NCBI GenBank assembly: GCA_020055845.1
Contig: JAGVIV010000270.1
Span: forward strand, 1-32,353
DNA from: Betaproteobacteria bacterium
GTDB taxonomy: Bacteria > Pseudomonadota > Gammaproteobacteria > Burkholderiales > Gallionellaceae
Reading direction: 5' to 3'
DNA length: 32,353 nt
Below are positions 29,307 through 32,353 of the stretch, one piece after another. How positions within the stretch are numbered: position 1 is the first letter of the stretch; each line of letters opens with the position of its first letter. Made by a program: the position numbers and the translations under genes. The notes below the pieces were generated by a model. That model did no database searches. It was not told where the DNA came from and saw only the letters and a list, made by a program, of their open reading frames with translations.

Positions 29307-29320
29307 GCGCAGCAATCCAA

Positions 29321-29351
29321 AAGCGGGACGAGCCAAGTGCTTATCCCGCTT
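29321..29351 (+). promoter_or_regulatory. 5'-UTR hairpin of carA (leader stem-loop)
   Basis: AAGCGGGA (29321-29328) pairs perfectly with TCCCGCTT (29344-29351), followed by CTTTATG; lies between the promoter and the carA start. Confidence 0.6.
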
Positions 29352-29380
29352 CTTTATGTCCAGTTTTGAGGGAGTCTCCG

Positions 29381-30568
29381 GTGTCGCAAACAAGTCCTGC
29401 CATTCTAGTTTTAGCCGATGGGACAGTGTTTCGCGGAACCGCCATTGGCGCGTCCGGTAGCAGTGTCGGTGAGGTTGTTTTTAATACTTCCATGACCGGT
29501 TACCAAGAGATACTGACCGACCCGTCCTACTGCCGCCAAATCGTTACACTGACCTATCCGCATATCGGTAATGTGGGCTGCAACCCGGAAGATGTGGAGT
29601 CGCGACAAGTATTCGCCAGCGGCCTCATCATTCGCGACCTGTCGATGACGGTGAGCAATTTCCGCGCAACGCAATCTCTGCCCGAATATCTCAAGGCCAA
29701 CAATGTAGTCGCCATCGCCGGGATTGATACGCGCAAGCTGACGCGCATCCTGCGCAGCAAGGGGGCGCAGAGTGGCTGCATCGCCACGGGCGATAACGTG
29801 GAAGCTGCGCTGGCTGCGGCTCGCGGTTTCGCGGGTTTGGCTGGTATGGATTTGGCGCAGGTGGTGACTTGCGACAAACCCTACGAGTGGAAGCAGCGCG
29901 AGTGGGAGTTGGGCGTGGGATATGAGGATGTAGGAGCTAGGACTGAGGATTTAGCTAAAAGCGGAGCCGCAGCGTCCTCTCAATCCTCAATCCTCAATCC
30001 TAATTCCTATCATGTGGTGGCTTACGACTTTGGCGTGAAGCGCAATATCCTGCGCATGCTGGCCGAGCGCGGTTGTAAGATCACCGTGGTTCCCGCCAAA
30101 ACTTCCGCCGCCGATGTGCTGGCGATGAAGCCGGACGGCGTGTTCCTGTCCAATGGTCCCGGCGATCCTGAGCCGTGCGATTACGCGATCAACGCGACGA
30201 AGAAATACCTTGAAGCCGGTGTGCCGCTGTTCGGTATCTGTCTCGGTCATCAGATTTTGGGGCTGGCTTCCGGCGCGAAGACCGTGAAGATGAAGTTCGG
30301 CCATCGCGGCGCAAACCATCCGGTGCAGGACACGTTGACCAAACGCGTGATGATTACCAGTCAAAACCACGGCTTTGCGGTGGATGCTACGACCTTGCCA
30401 AAGAATGCGCGCGTCACACACATCTCGCTGTTCGACGGCACACTGCAAGGTTTCGAGCTGACTGACAAGCCGGCGTTCTGTTTCCAAGGTCATCCCGAGG
30501 CGAGTCCCGGGCCGCATGACGTGGATGTTTTGTTTGATCGCTTCGTTGCGATGATGGGTGCTAAGTAA
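29381..30568 (+). CDS. carA: Carbamoyl-phosphate synthase small subunit
   Basis: [87 protein letters not shown] start at 29381. Confidence 0.97.
   Translation: MSQTSPAILVLADGTVFRGTAIGASGSSVGEVVFNTSMTGYQEILTDPSYCRQIVTLTYPHIGNVGCNPEDVESRQVFASGLIIRDLSMTVSNFRATQSLPEYLKANNVVAIAGIDTRKLTRILRSKGAQSGCIATGDNVEAALAAARGFAGLAGMDLAQVVTCDKPYEWKQREWELGVGYEDVGARTEDLAKSGAAASSQSSILNPNSYHVVAYDFGVKRNILRMLAERGCKITVVPAKTSAADVLAMKPDGVFLSNGPGDPEPCDYAINATKKYLEAGVPLFGICLGHQILGLASGAKTVKMKFGHRGANHPVQDTLTKRVMITSQNHGFAVDATTLPKNARVTHISLFDGTLQGFELTDKPAFCFQGHPEASPGPHDVDVLFDRFVAMMGAK
29921..30010. repeat. Heptamer-repeat palindrome located in frame inside carA
   Basis: Right arm TCAATCC-TCAATCC-TCAATCC-TAATTCC is tandem heptamers; left arm GTAGGAGCTAGGACTGAGGATTTAG matches its reverse complement at about 19 of 25 positions by eye. 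Confidence 0.75.

Positions 30569-32353
<1,785 letters not shown>

Overview
A 32.35 kb, gene-dense, mostly housekeeping chromosomal segment. Protein content and gene order look betaproteobacterial, possibly Gallionellaceae-like; this is inference, since no taxonomic marker was tested. About 30 credible CDSs, in order: icd (monomeric type, -), rluE, an FmdB zinc-ribbon protein, a DUF502 protein, aspS, a secreted barnase-like RNase plus barstar-like inhibitor, nudB, nadA, an LpoB / COG3014 / LPP20-type envelope cluster, an EEP-family hydrolase, clsB, a truncated partial duplicate of a PilZ/YcgR gene followed by the intact gene, hemH (-), hrcA (-), a GGDEF diguanylate cyclase (-), a TetR-RND efflux operon, a divergent HxlR regulator / NmrA-like quinone oxidoreductase pair, nadK, recN, bamE, dapB, a membrane-anchored glutaredoxin-like protein, mntP (-), carA and carB (runs off the window). 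I saw no CRISPR array, phage, transposase or rRNA. The most interesting observations are: (1) an in-frame heptamer-repeat palindrome apparently inserted in the carA interdomain linker; (2) a barnase/barstar pair placed directly behind aspS; (3) a decayed 138-bp partial duplication of the PilZ/YcgR gene; (4) a nested inverted-repeat, MITE-like element between the MFP and pump genes of the RND operon, ending at the pump's Shine-Dalgarno; (5) the LpoB/COG3014/LPP20 three-gene cluster; (6) no fur gene at the recN-bamE junction. None of these is clearly a wholly new defence or mobile system.
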